Below are positions 1 through 9,159 of a stretch of DNA of 64,000 nucleotides, in pieces; the first letter of the stretch is position 1; each line of letters begins with the position of its first letter. This stretch comes from JAGVIE01 sp964520905 (GTDB lineage Bacteria > Bacteroidota > Ignavibacteria > UBA10030 > SZUA-254), in contig CAZFQL010000009.1 in assembly GCA_964520905.1 (NCBI GenBank), forward strand, positions 101,670-165,669, given 5' to 3'. The notes under the pieces are model-generated. The model had not been told where the DNA came from. It saw only the letters and a program-made list of their open reading frames with translations, and searched no databases. Position numbers and translations under genes: made by a program.

Positions 1-537
1 TTTTGTCTGATACTGCTGTTCCAACAGTTTTCGAGCTTCCTCAATCTGATGTTCAAATTTTACTTTGAGTGTTTGCTTCTGATGATCGAGTTTCTCACGT
101 TCCTCCGCCAGAACATTTGCGGCTTGCTCTTCTGCTTTGCGAAGTTCCAGCGTGTATTTCGATTTGTACTCAGATTCAATCTGCTGGCGAAGTTTCTGCT
201 CCAGCATTTCTCTGCTGGCAAGATTTTCTTCGCTTAACTTCGGTGAAATCGGGGGCTTCTGTTTGATTGTATCGGCTGTCGCCTGAAATCCGGATTTATG
301 CTTTAACTGACCGTGGGTTTTTTTACTTTCAAAGAGCGATATACGTTCTTCAAATGCGATGATGAAGGGATTGCGAGGTTCAATTTTTTTTGCTTCGGCA
401 ACTTGGATTTTGGCTTCATCGAACTTTTCTTCGATGATAAGCTTGTCCGCTTGTCTTAAATATTGGCGGAAGATATCCCGGCTTGAATCCGGGGAAATTG
501 AAGGTGAATTCTTTGAAATTGAATTACTATTGTCCAA
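1..537 (-). CDS. Coiled-coil protein of unknown function, 5' part only (runs off the window)
   Basis: An open frame of 179 codons runs leftwards to the window edge without a stop. I place the start at a TTG at 537 because AAGGGG lies a few bases upstream and the in-frame sequence before it soon stops; no ATG fits. The first 65 or so residues resemble one or two helical TPR-like repeats (DKLIIEEKFDEAK, then VAEAKKIEPRNPF). From about residue 100 to the edge the sequence is almost continuous charged coiled coil, rich in E, K, Q and L. I see no signal peptide and no catalytic motif. It is divergent from the SPOR-domain gene at 760 and the two share a symmetrical upstream region. Function not recognised. 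Confidence 0.7.
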   Translation of the reverse strand, partial: MDNSNSISKNSPSISPDSSRDIFRQYLRQADKLIIEEKFDEAKIQVAEAKKIEPRNPFIIAFEERISLFESKKTHGQLKHKSGFQATADTIKQKPPISPKLSEENLASREMLEQKLRQQIESEYKSKYTLELRKAEEQAANVLAEEREKLDHQKQTLKVKFEHQIEEARKLLEQQYQTK

Positions 538-637
538 TTTATTCCCCTTATAAACAAAATTCCCTATGACATGATAGTCCACCCTTTTCAGGATGCTATC
601 TTATAATTTTCAATGAGTTAAATATACAAAAATGACA

Positions 638-701
638 ATAAATGTCAAATGATTGAATTTAGACTCTAATTTGCTGGCATTTATGTAAATTTGACATTTA
701 T
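638..701. promoter_or_regulatory. Inverted repeat carrying two divergent TTGACA boxes
   Basis: ATAAATGTCAAAT (638-650) and ATTTGACATTTAT (689-701) are exact 13-base inverted copies 38 bases apart, between two divergent genes. Each arm contains TTGACA on its outward strand. On the plus strand TTGACA (691-696) is followed after 17 bases by TAATTT (714-719), upstream of the gene at 760. On the minus strand TTGACA (648-643) is followed by TATTTA at 624-619, upstream of the gene starting at 537. A paired promoter or operator site is the simplest reading; the promoter assignment is inference. Confidence 0.45.
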
Positions 702-759
702 CAAAAAAAACGCTAATTTCAGCCACAAAAGATATGTTAGATTTTAGGGATATCAAGAC

Positions 760-1464
760 ATGAAAAACATTCGAACATATTCAAAGATTATTGCCGTACT
801 GATACTGATTAATTCATATTTTGTCAGCGCTCAAATGTATGAAAGAAAAATTATCGAATATGTTAGAATGGTATCAAAAGGACAAAGCATACAAGTTGCA
901 TCGAAGTTACCCGATCTGAAAAGGAAGATACCTCGTTCGGCCGGATTGATATACGTCGAGGGTTTAGTCGCTACCAGAGGGGATGAAGCAATTCGATGTT
1001 TCAGCATAATCGCCGACAGCTTTCCTCACAGCGAATGGGCAGACGATGCATTGGCGAGGCTATTTGAGTATCATCAAAATTCCGGCAAACCGAATGAAGC
1101 AGAAGAGAATTTTGAGCGTCTCCGATCTGAATACCCTGCTTCACCATATCTCTCAACAAACTATTTGCGGGATATCAGATTCTCTGATTATCAACCTCAA
1201 CAAGAGCGGGGAAACGATTATGCGGTACAAATCGGAGCATTTTCAATCCGGGAAAATGCAGAAAAATTACAGCAACGTTTCAGTTCAGAGGGATATAATG
1301 CAGATGTTTATGAAAATCTCCTCGATGGAAAAAATTTGTTGTTTCTCGTTTGGGTAGGTTCCTTCGGTAATAATGAAGAAGCTCAACGTGTCCAGGGAGA
1401 GATAAAGGCAAAATACAATATCGACGGGCTTATCCGTATGCGGAGTTCGTGGAAAAAATGGTAG
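760..1464 (+). CDS. Secreted SPOR-domain protein with TPR-like middle
   Basis: The 234-residue protein begins with a signal peptide (about 25 residues, ending near VSAQ). A middle part (about 70-130) looks like YbgF/BamD-type TPR repeats, with SFPHSEWADDALARLFEY and YPASPYL motifs. Residues 154-230 form a SPOR domain: YAVQIGAFS at its start, paired helices ENAEKLQQRF and EEAQRVQGEI, and LVWVGSF in the second half. SPOR domains bind denuded peptidoglycan strands, so an envelope or cell-division role is likely. It is a single-gene unit with a candidate promoter at 691-719. The domain call is firm; the exact role is not. Confidence 0.85.
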   Translation: MKNIRTYSKIIAVLILINSYFVSAQMYERKIIEYVRMVSKGQSIQVASKLPDLKRKIPRSAGLIYVEGLVATRGDEAIRCFSIIADSFPHSEWADDALARLFEYHQNSGKPNEAEENFERLRSEYPASPYLSTNYLRDIRFSDYQPQQERGNDYAVQIGAFSIRENAEKLQQRFSSEGYNADVYENLLDGKNLLFLVWVGSFGNNEEAQRVQGEIKAKYNIDGLIRMRSSWKKW

Positions 1465-1665
1465 CATTTTGTAACCCAATTCATTGAATAGATAAATTTA
1501 TTCATTCAGGGAGTTTCTATATCTCTCGATGTAAAATTTTACTCCGCGTGAGATTATTGCTCTTGCATATCTCTCAAATTTTACTAAATTATTGCATTAG
1601 ACTAAGCTCCCATATCTCTGAATTAAATGGTTGTACTGTATTTCATTTCGTTGAAAGGAAATAAA
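1465..1665. other. Intergenic, no gene seen
   Basis: AT-rich spacer in which ATATCTCTC-like and AAATTTTACT-like words recur (around 1519-1583). No terminator hairpin or RNA gene is evident. It includes the Shine-Dalgarno-like GAAAGGA just before the S9 peptidase start. Confidence 0.4.
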
Positions 1666-3735
1666 ATGACTCTAAAAATTTTTATATCACTACTCTTCAC
1701 CTTTCTATCGCTCACTCCCAATTTAACGCTGAATGCCCAACAGAAAAGACCTCTCGAGATTGAAGACCTTTTCCGCATTAAGCGTGTTACCGATCCGCAA
1801 CTTTCACCTGATGGAAAATGGATCGCGTTTGTAATAACTGAAGTTGACAAATCCGCAAACAAAATGAATAGCGATCTTTATCTCATCTCATCAACGGGTA
1901 CTGGTATGAGAAAATTTACTTCGCACCCGGGCAACGATGTCAATCCACGGTGGTCACCGGACGGCAAAACGATTGCCTTCGTGTCAAACCGTTCGGGAGA
2001 TGGACAAATATGGCTTATCGGAGTTAATGGCGGTGAAGCCAGACAATTAACGACACTTTCAACCGGCGCGTCAAATCCGGTCTGGTCACCGGACGGAAAA
2101 ATGATCGCGTTTGTTTCAACAGTATATCCCGAGTTCTCCAATAAACCATTCAAGGAAAGTAACGAGCTAAACGAAAAGAAAGATGAAAATAATGCAAAAA
2201 GTAAGGTCAAGGCTCACATCATGACAAAGCTGTTATATAAACATTGGAATGCATGGGTCGACGATAAACGCCAGCATATATTTGTCATGTCACTCGAAGG
2301 CGGCGAACCAAAAGATATAACGCCGGGTGATCGCGACGCAATGCCAACGTCCTCAACATTTTCTGCTGGTGACGATTTTGCTTTTTCCTCCGATGGAAAA
2401 GAAATTGCCTACACTGCTACACCAACCGAAAATGAAGCCTGGAACACAAACCACGATATCTACTCGGTATCCATAGATGGAACCAACAGAAAACAAATTA
2501 CAACAAATCCCGCGGCGGATGGATTTCCGCGTTATTCATCCGATGGAAAATATATCGCATACCGCGCTCAGCGTCAACCCGGTTTCGAAGCCGATAAGTT
2601 TGAACTTATGCTCTATAATAGAACTACTGGTAATATTGAGAGCCTCTCCGAGCAATTCGATGCAACAGTTCAGGCATTTCAATGGACATCGGATGGAAGC
2701 AGAATTTATTTTACTTCAGAAGAAAAAGCGAATCAGCAAATCTATTATCTCTCAGTAAAAAATAGAAGTATCACTAAATTTGTCGAGAGCGGCGTTAATG
2801 GGGATGTGAGTGTTTCTGCCGATGGGAAATCGATTTGCTTTTCTCGGCATACGCTTTCAAGACCGGCAGAAATTTATTGTTCTTCATCAGATGGAAAGAA
2901 TGTAAAAAAACTTACCGGTGTAAACGACGAACTTTTCAGCAACATTATGATGAATGAAGCCGAGAGCGTTACTTTCACCGGCGCGGCGGGTACTCCAATT
3001 CAATCATGGCTAATCAGACCGCCGAATTTTAATCCGTCCATGAAATATCCTCTTGTTTATCTCGTACATGGTGGACCCCAGAATGCGTGGGAAAACGGTT
3101 GGCATTACAGGTGGAACGCACAACTCTGGGCGGCACAGGGATATGTGGTGATGGCGCCCAACGCACGCGGTTCAACAGGGTTCGGTCAAAAGTTTGTCAA
3201 TGAGATCAGCAGCGATTGGGGCGGCAAGGCATACGAAGATTTGATGAAGGGTGTCGAATATTCAGAGGCATTGCCTTATGTCGATAAAGATAAAATGGCG
3301 GCGGCAGGCGCTTCTTACGGCGGCTACATGATGAACTGGTTCGCAACACATACAGGGAAATTTAAAACCATCATCACTCATGCGGGAGTTTATAATTTCT
3401 ATTCGATGTATGGAACCACCGAGGAAGTTTGGTTCGATGAATGGGAACATGGCGGAACACCCTGGGATGTACCAGAAGAATACAACAAATTTTCGCCGCA
3501 TGCCTATGCAAAAGAAATGTTGAAATATAAAACCCCGATGCTCATTATTCACAACGAACTCGATTATCGGGTGCCTGTATCGGAAGGGATGCAATTGTTC
3601 ACCACACTTCAGCGAATGGGAATTAAATCAAAATTTTTATCATTCCCCGACGAAGGGCATGGCGTTCTTAAACCACAGAACAGCGAGTTGTGGCATAAGA
3701 CGGTGTTTGAATGGTTGGCAGATTATTTGAAGTAG
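1666..3735 (+). CDS. Secreted S9-family prolyl oligopeptidase/acylaminoacyl-peptidase-like protease
   Basis: I take ATG 1666 as start because GAAAGGA lies a few bases upstream and it opens a clean signal peptide (MTLKIFISLLFTFLSL, cleavage near NAQQ); an in-frame ATG at 1627 lacks both. The N-terminal two thirds is a TolB/WD-like beta-propeller with repeated SPDGKWIAFV-type blades. The C-terminal third is an alpha/beta hydrolase with nucleophile GASYGGY (Ser550), acid in NELDYRVP (Asp633) and base in DEGHGV (His665), the canonical S9 triad. The 689-residue length suits dipeptidyl-peptidase/oligopeptidase members that digest imported or periplasmic peptides. Intact; precise specificity unknown. 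Confidence 0.93.
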   Translation: MTLKIFISLLFTFLSLTPNLTLNAQQKRPLEIEDLFRIKRVTDPQLSPDGKWIAFVITEVDKSANKMNSDLYLISSTGTGMRKFTSHPGNDVNPRWSPDGKTIAFVSNRSGDGQIWLIGVNGGEARQLTTLSTGASNPVWSPDGKMIAFVSTVYPEFSNKPFKESNELNEKKDENNAKSKVKAHIMTKLLYKHWNAWVDDKRQHIFVMSLEGGEPKDITPGDRDAMPTSSTFSAGDDFAFSSDGKEIAYTATPTENEAWNTNHDIYSVSIDGTNRKQITTNPAADGFPRYSSDGKYIAYRAQRQPGFEADKFELMLYNRTTGNIESLSEQFDATVQAFQWTSDGSRIYFTSEEKANQQIYYLSVKNRSITKFVESGVNGDVSVSADGKSICFSRHTLSRPAEIYCSSSDGKNVKKLTGVNDELFSNIMMNEAESVTFTGAAGTPIQSWLIRPPNFNPSMKYPLVYLVHGGPQNAWENGWHYRWNAQLWAAQGYVVMAPNARGSTGFGQKFVNEISSDWGGKAYEDLMKGVEYSEALPYVDKDKMAAAGASYGGYMMNWFATHTGKFKTIITHAGVYNFYSMYGTTEEVWFDEWEHGGTPWDVPEEYNKFSPHAYAKEMLKYKTPMLIIHNELDYRVPVSEGMQLFTTLQRMGIKSKFLSFPDEGHGVLKPQNSELWHKTVFEWLADYLK

Positions 3736-3786
3736 TGAATTGGAATCTTGGGTTATTGGATTAACGTACTAATGATTAAAGCAAAT

Positions 3787-4179
3787 ATGATAATTTCACG
3801 ACTCTCGAATATTTTTATATTAAGCATTTTTCTCATTTTGCCTCAATTTGCCTGCGTAACACATAAAATTGTACAACCCGATGAACTAAGAAACGAAAAA
3901 TTAGACGATATAAGTATCATTACGAATAACGGATCTATTATTAATTTAGATGGAGAGCGATATAAGATTAAGGATAGTTCGGGATGTTTATACATTGAAG
4001 GGGTAGGAACCATTATTTCCGATTCGACCGCGAATGACGAAGAAATATTTAGTGGAAGTATCTTTTACGATGACATCGAAAAAATTATATTAACAGAACG
4101 ATCAATGATAAGCTTTTTATTTGTAACTGGAGCTATCATTCTTGTTTTTAAGTCTTTATTTGCACATCCTTGGAACTGA
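3787..4179 (+). CDS. Small putative lipoprotein/membrane protein, unknown function
   Basis: About 130 residues from ATG 3787, which begins directly at a hydrophobic signal segment (IISRLSNIFILSIFLILP) ending in QFAC, a possible degenerate lipobox. ATGs at 3748 and 3772 are in frame but lengthen the N-terminus without an obvious ribosome site. The middle is polar and beta-rich (ITNNGSIINLDGERYKI). A second hydrophobic stretch near the C-terminus (MISFLFVTGAIILVFKSLF) could cross a membrane. The gene ends 9 bases before pyrF and may be co-transcribed with it. I recognise no family. Confidence 0.6.
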   Translation: MIISRLSNIFILSIFLILPQFACVTHKIVQPDELRNEKLDDISIITNNGSIINLDGERYKIKDSSGCLYIEGVGTIISDSTANDEEIFSGSIFYDDIEKIILTERSMISFLFVTGAIILVFKSLFAHPWN

Positions 4180-4188
4180 GGTTATATA

Positions 4189-4998
4189 ATGAGTATTGTA
4201 GATAGAATGATTTCGATTCAAAAAAAGAACAATTCTTTACTTTGCATTGGATTGGATACCGATGTTTCCAAAATTCCCGCATCACTCAAGCATCATTCAA
4301 ATCCGCAACTCGAATTCAATCGTCGTATCATTGAAGCAACTACAGATTTGGTTTGCGCGTATAAATTGAATCTTGCATTCTATGAATTAGCGGGCGAAAA
4401 ATATTATGAGACAATTCGGAAAACGCTCGAGTATATTCCGGGGGAAATCATCACAATCGCCGACGGCAAGCGGGGCGATATCGGCAACACCGTAGAACAG
4501 TATGCAAAAATTATTTTCGATGATTGGAAGTTTGACGCGGCTACGGTGAATCCATACATGGGAAAAGATTCAATCGAACCATTCATCAAAAGCGAAGATC
4601 GTTGTGCGTTTATTCTCGCATTGACATCAAATCCCGGCTCGAAAGATTTTCAATATTTGAATGTCGAAGGCAAACCGCTATACGAGCATGTGGTTGAAAG
4701 TGCAAAGAAGTGGAATACGAAAAACAACATAGGACTTGTAGTCGGCGCTACGCATCCGGCAGAATTGAAAAGGATCCGCTCACTTGCTCCTGAAATGCCG
4801 TTATTGATTCCGGGAATCGGCGCTCAGCAGGGAGAGATGGAAGAAACTGTACGATCTGGCTGCGATCGGAACGGTGAACTCGCGTTGATCAATGTAAGCA
4901 GAGGAATTATTTACGCTTCTCAAGCAGATGATTTTGACAAGAGAGCGAGGGAAGCAGCTTTAAAGTATAAAGAACAAATCAATAATTTCAGGGGATAG
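4189..4998 (+). CDS. pyrF: Orotidine 5'-phosphate decarboxylase (subfamily 2)
   Basis: The 269-residue protein catalyses the last step of UMP synthesis, OMP to UMP plus CO2. The diagnostic active-site segment DGKRGDIGNT starts at residue 92, with catalytic Lys94 and Asp97. GLDTD near the N-terminus and PGIGAQQGE near residue 206 bind the phosphate and pyrimidine. The length and the GDIGNT pattern match the longer type-2 enzymes typical of Bacteroidota, mycobacteria and related groups rather than the shorter E. coli type. It lies downstream of a small lipoprotein gene and upstream of a DUF2851 gene; no other pyr gene is in the window. Confidence 0.95.
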   Translation: MSIVDRMISIQKKNNSLLCIGLDTDVSKIPASLKHHSNPQLEFNRRIIEATTDLVCAYKLNLAFYELAGEKYYETIRKTLEYIPGEIITIADGKRGDIGNTVEQYAKIIFDDWKFDAATVNPYMGKDSIEPFIKSEDRCAFILALTSNPGSKDFQYLNVEGKPLYEHVVESAKKWNTKNNIGLVVGATHPAELKRIRSLAPEMPLLIPGIGAQQGEMEETVRSGCDRNGELALINVSRGIIYASQADDFDKRAREAALKYKEQINNFRG

Positions 4999-5067
4999 GT
5001 AATACAGAAACAATAATCAGTATGCAAAAAAGATTTCTATATTACCACCAGAGTTTAAGGAGGAACT

Positions 5068-6603
5068 ATGGACAATCAAAAATTTTCGTTCAACATTCCG
5101 GAGCGTTTCTTGAGGCAGCTCTGGAAGAATCAGCTTTTTTCAACAACCAACCTTCATACGACAGCTAATCAACCGGTAGAAATTATTTCACCGGGGAAAT
5201 TAAATCAGGACGGGGGTCCCGACTTCCTTGATGCGTGTATACGCATAGACGGCATTATTTACCGCGGCGATGTTGAAATTCACCAGCGCAACGACGAATG
5301 GTTCGAGCATAAACATCAACAAGATCAAAAATACAACTCGGTAATTCTACATGTAATTCTCCACGCCGATGGAAAGACCACATGCCCGACTACAGAGAGC
5401 AACCGGGCGATACCTGTTTTAGCCATTGACCATTATCTCAATTCTACATACCGTTCGACGTGGGAAAAAATGATTTTAAACGAGCGGGCAGAGCGTCTCA
5501 CAACATTGAGATGTTTTTCACAAAATGACTCCATTGAAATCTCAACCATACAAAAATGGCTCGACAAATTGGCTGTAGATAGAATCGAATTTAAGGTGAG
5601 ACGTTTTGAGGAACGGGTGAAAGAAATGATTCAGCAAGAACAATTGCGCGTGAAAGAACCGCCACCACGATACGCCGATACGCCGTTCGGTCTCAATCCC
5701 GAAGAACTGCCGTCACCAGCGCCAAAATTTTCACAAAAAGATTATCGTAATATCCATCTCTGGGAACAGTTGCTGTATGAGGGGATAATGGAAGCGCTTG
5801 GTTATTCAAAAAATCAGGAACCGTTTCTTAAACTCGCGAGAAATGTTTCGTTAAAATTCATCGCCGATATGCCTGATCATGCATCGCAGGAAGACAAAAT
5901 TTTACACTATGAATCTATCTTGTTCTCTGTGGCAGGTCTCATTCCTTCACGCGGCGAACTGCTCGACAAAGAGACAAAGAATTATACCCGGCAATTGAGA
6001 ACTATCTGGAAACAATTCCAAAAATTGTATCACAACGAATGTCTTCAAAAATCAGAATGGCAGTTTTTTAGACTAAGGCCCGACAATTTCCCTACTATTC
6101 GAATTGCCGGTGTCGCAAGACTTCTAAAAAAGTTATCCCAAGACGCTCTATTCAAGTCCATAATACAAACGACTAAATCCGGCGAGATTAAGAGTAAAGA
6201 AAAGTTTTTATATCTTGAACAACTTTTCATCGTGACTGTCGACGGTTTTTGGTCGAACCATTATCGTTTCGGTGAACTATCTAATAAGTCGATCCCCACG
6301 CTCATTGGGAAAAACCGGGCAGATGAGATTGTACTCAATGTCGTCATTCCAATCTGCTTGCTATATGCGCGCGTCTTTAGAGACAAAGACGTCCGGCAGG
6401 GAACATTAAAAATATTCGAGCAGTCACCCCCTGTCAGTGCGAACACAATCATAAAAACAATGGAAGACCAACTTATTAAAAGCAGGCTAAAACTTCATTC
6501 TGCGATGCTTCAACAGGGAACTCTCCAACTATATAAATTCTATTGCGCAATTAACAGGTGCAACGATTGTAGAATCGGTCAGGGGCTTAGCATCGGCGGC
6601 TGA
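5068..6603 (+). CDS. DUF2851 family protein
   Basis: A 511-residue cytoplasmic protein with the conserved N-terminal block of DUF2851: PERFLRQLWKNQLF, ISPGKLNQDGGPDFLDA, YRGDVEIH and YNSVILHVILH. The family is widespread in Bacteroidota/Chlorobi and uncharacterised; the acidic and histidine residues of GDVEIH and the ILHVILH strand look enzyme-like, but no reaction is established. Near the C-terminus a Cys pair (CNDC) recalls a small metal-binding knuckle. AAGGAGGAACT precedes the ATG, an excellent ribosome site. The gap to pyrF is about 70 bases. Family assignment is confident; function unknown. Confidence 0.88.
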   Translation: MDNQKFSFNIPERFLRQLWKNQLFSTTNLHTTANQPVEIISPGKLNQDGGPDFLDACIRIDGIIYRGDVEIHQRNDEWFEHKHQQDQKYNSVILHVILHADGKTTCPTTESNRAIPVLAIDHYLNSTYRSTWEKMILNERAERLTTLRCFSQNDSIEISTIQKWLDKLAVDRIEFKVRRFEERVKEMIQQEQLRVKEPPPRYADTPFGLNPEELPSPAPKFSQKDYRNIHLWEQLLYEGIMEALGYSKNQEPFLKLARNVSLKFIADMPDHASQEDKILHYESILFSVAGLIPSRGELLDKETKNYTRQLRTIWKQFQKLYHNECLQKSEWQFFRLRPDNFPTIRIAGVARLLKKLSQDALFKSIIQTTKSGEIKSKEKFLYLEQLFIVTVDGFWSNHYRFGELSNKSIPTLIGKNRADEIVLNVVIPICLLYARVFRDKDVRQGTLKIFEQSPPVSANTIIKTMEDQLIKSRLKLHSAMLQQGTLQLYKFYCAINRCNDCRIGQGLSIGG

Positions 6604-6719
6604 AAATCGAAAGGTATATATTTGATTTTCAAAAAGAAAAGCATTACTTTCTGGCACACGATTAAATTATATTCCCGATCAAATTCAATTAAGATAATTC
6701 GATAATAAAGGAACAGCCA

Positions 6720-8735
6720 ATGTCACTCCTCGATTCCAAAACCGGAAAGCAAATCACAAATTATTCAATTGATGAGCTGAAAGAACAAGCCAATCTCATG
6801 CGGGGATATAATCTTGTAGCTCTTCATGCGGCAGGTTCGGGTCATGCGGGAGGCACGCTGTCTATTATGGACATCACCGCGGCGCTCTATCTGAAAGTTG
6901 CCGATCACGATCCGAATAATCCATCGTGGGAAGATAGGGATAGAATCATCTGGTCAACCGGTCATAAAGCTCCAAGCCTTTACCTCGGGCTCGCATTCGC
7001 GGGCTTCTGTAAAAAAGAGGACGTGATGTATCTGCGAAAATTGTATTCACCTTTCCAGGGGCATCCTCACTGGCTAAAACTTCCCGGGGTTGAATTATCG
7101 AGCGGCTCACTCGGACAGGGATTAAGTGTTTCTGTCGGCATTGCTCTCGCCGGAAAGTTAAACGGCAAAAATTATAAAACATTCTGCATCATGGGCGATG
7201 GTGAACAGCAGGAAGGAAATGTTTGGGAAGCGGTTATGGAAGCCGGACATTACAAACTCGATAATCTCATCGGCATCGTGGATTTCAACAGACTGCAGAT
7301 CGACGGATGGGTGAAGGATGTTATGAACATCGATCCTCTGGATGACAAGTATAAAAGTTTCGGCTGGAATGTAGTGCGGATAAATGGACACGATATGAAG
7401 CAAGTGGTCGATGCATTAGACAATGCAAAGAAAAATACCGGGAAACCCTTGCTCATCATCGCCGATACCGTGAAAGGTAAAGGAGTCAGCTTCATGGAGG
7501 ATGTTGCGGGATGGCACGGTAAAACGCCGAACTACGATGAGATGCTCAAGGGATTGGATGAACTGAAATTGAAAGACAAGATTCCTTACGAGAAACTTCT
7601 TGATCATGCAAAAGAATATCAGAAAGAAGTGGACAAGATACTCGATTCCAAAATGCCGAAGTTCAAGAAAAATTACTGGTGGAACTCCGACGCCGCTATG
7701 AAAGTAAAGATGGAACCAACCCGAAAAGGTTTTGGACAATCACTTGCAGAACATGGAGACGATGATAGAGTTGTTGCGCTTGGTCTCGATATTTCAGGAT
7801 CGATTACGATCAGTGAATTTTATCAGGGTAAACCCGAACGAAAAAAACGCTGGATCAGTATGGGAATTGCAGAACAATCTGCGACTGCGGCGGCGGCAGG
7901 ATTGGCAAAAGAAGGAAAACTTCCCGTGTTGGGTACATACGGAACTTTCGCGGCGGCAAGAAATTTAGATCAGATCAGGGTATCTGTGTGTTACTCCAAC
8001 GTTAACGTATTCATAGCAGGCGCGCATGGCGGTGTTTCTGTGGGACCAGACGGTGCGACACATCAGGCGCTTGAAGATTTATTCAATGTTTGCGGCTTGC
8101 CGAACATGTCGGTTGTAGTTCCATGCGATGCAATTGAGACGAAAAAAGCGAGCGATTATCTTTTACTAAAACATATCGGACCCAAGTTCCTCCGCTTCGC
8201 TCGTGAGGCAACACCGATTGTAACGACGGAGAAAACACCTTTTGTTTTCGGTAAAGCAAATATTTTCCGATTCAAAAAAGAAACTGAAAATCTAATCGAC
8301 TCGTTCGATACTGTTCTCGCAGAACAATACAAGGATGAGCATGAAAATCTCTCCATCATCGCTTGCGGACCGATGGTTCCTGAAGCGATGCGTGCCGCTT
8401 ACATCCTGAAGAAAGATTATGGCTGGGAAACGCGTGTTGTAAACATTCACACTCTGAAACCGATAGATGAAGCAGCGATAATCCGCGCTGCAAAAGAAAC
8501 AGGCGTTGTTATTACGGCAGAAGAACATCAGATCGGCGCACTTGCGTGGCGTGTGAGTGGAGTTATCACAGAAAGCCAAGAACTCTACGGCAAACCGATT
8601 ATTACCGGTGCAATTGGAGTGAAAGACCGCTTTGGCGATTCCGGTGCGCCGTGGGAATTGGTGAAAGAGTTTGAGGTAAGCGCCGAACATATAGCTAAAA
8701 AAGCGGTGGAGTTGATGAAGATAATAAAAATGTGA
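6720..8735 (+). CDS. tkt: Transketolase
   Basis: A full-length single-chain transketolase (671 residues) of the pentose-phosphate pathway, moving two-carbon ketol units between sugar phosphates. The thiamine-diphosphate motif begins GDGEQQEGNVWEA (about residue 159) and ends with DFNRLQIDG. The N-terminal substrate loop HAAGSGHAGG, the central pyrimidine-domain glutamate region (GIAEQSATAAAAGLA) and the C-terminal domain (IACGPMVPEAM, EEHQIGALAW) follow in the usual order. The form resembles archaeal/FCB-type and eukaryote-like transketolases more than E. coli TktA. AAAGGAACAGCC lies just before the ATG. Intact. Confidence 0.95.
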   Translation: MSLLDSKTGKQITNYSIDELKEQANLMRGYNLVALHAAGSGHAGGTLSIMDITAALYLKVADHDPNNPSWEDRDRIIWSTGHKAPSLYLGLAFAGFCKKEDVMYLRKLYSPFQGHPHWLKLPGVELSSGSLGQGLSVSVGIALAGKLNGKNYKTFCIMGDGEQQEGNVWEAVMEAGHYKLDNLIGIVDFNRLQIDGWVKDVMNIDPLDDKYKSFGWNVVRINGHDMKQVVDALDNAKKNTGKPLLIIADTVKGKGVSFMEDVAGWHGKTPNYDEMLKGLDELKLKDKIPYEKLLDHAKEYQKEVDKILDSKMPKFKKNYWWNSDAAMKVKMEPTRKGFGQSLAEHGDDDRVVALGLDISGSITISEFYQGKPERKKRWISMGIAEQSATAAAAGLAKEGKLPVLGTYGTFAAARNLDQIRVSVCYSNVNVFIAGAHGGVSVGPDGATHQALEDLFNVCGLPNMSVVVPCDAIETKKASDYLLLKHIGPKFLRFAREATPIVTTEKTPFVFGKANIFRFKKETENLIDSFDTVLAEQYKDEHENLSIIACGPMVPEAMRAAYILKKDYGWETRVVNIHTLKPIDEAAIIRAAKETGVVITAEEHQIGALAWRVSGVITESQELYGKPIITGAIGVKDRFGDSGAPWELVKEFEVSAEHIAKKAVELMKIIKM

Positions 8736-9159
8736 GCAGTTGCAGTGGAACGACGCCGGAAATATTGCGGTGATTAAGACAGCTTTAGAGGGTCGTCTAA
8801 AAAGCATTGAATGTCGTTTTGACAAAAGCGCTTCTTAGATAAACTTAATAAAGCGTAAGTGTAGACTTTGACTTTTGATTTGATAATCCATAAATTCCAT
8901 ACACGTACTTAGGAATTAGATGAATAATGTTGCAACGAGACAAAACAACAACGACATTCGTTTTTACAAGTATATGTGCAGTAATTACACAATGCGCATA
9001 TAGAGAGTTGGGATGCAATAAACCGGAATGAATAAAATTGATAGGTTTGCGCCGAAAAAAATGAAATACAATGAATGGTTAAATCTATTTTAATTACAGA
9101 AGAATGCCGCGCCCCAAGATACGTCGCATCGTGCGGCCTAAAATAGGATAATATGGAAA
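8736..9159 (+). other. Intergenic region ahead of the restriction-modification pair
   Basis: About 420 bases without a convincing gene. A 36-codon open stretch directly after tkt (ending at a TAG near 8838) has no recognisable family and no ribosome site. GTTGGGA at 9007-9013 resembles an integron core site and could mark the left edge of the module ending at 10844. A GCCGC/GCGGC stem lies at about 9106-9138, just upstream of the methyltransferase. The base composition is mixed, unlike the neighbouring genes. Confidence 0.3.

Noticed and set aside
8292..8825. A 177-codon minus-strand frame opposite the end of tkt
   Set aside because: It has no family resemblance or ribosome site, and the plus-strand transketolase is clear.
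8736..8838. Short open stretch directly after tkt as a small gene
   Set aside because: Only 36 codons, with no start context and no recognisable similarity.
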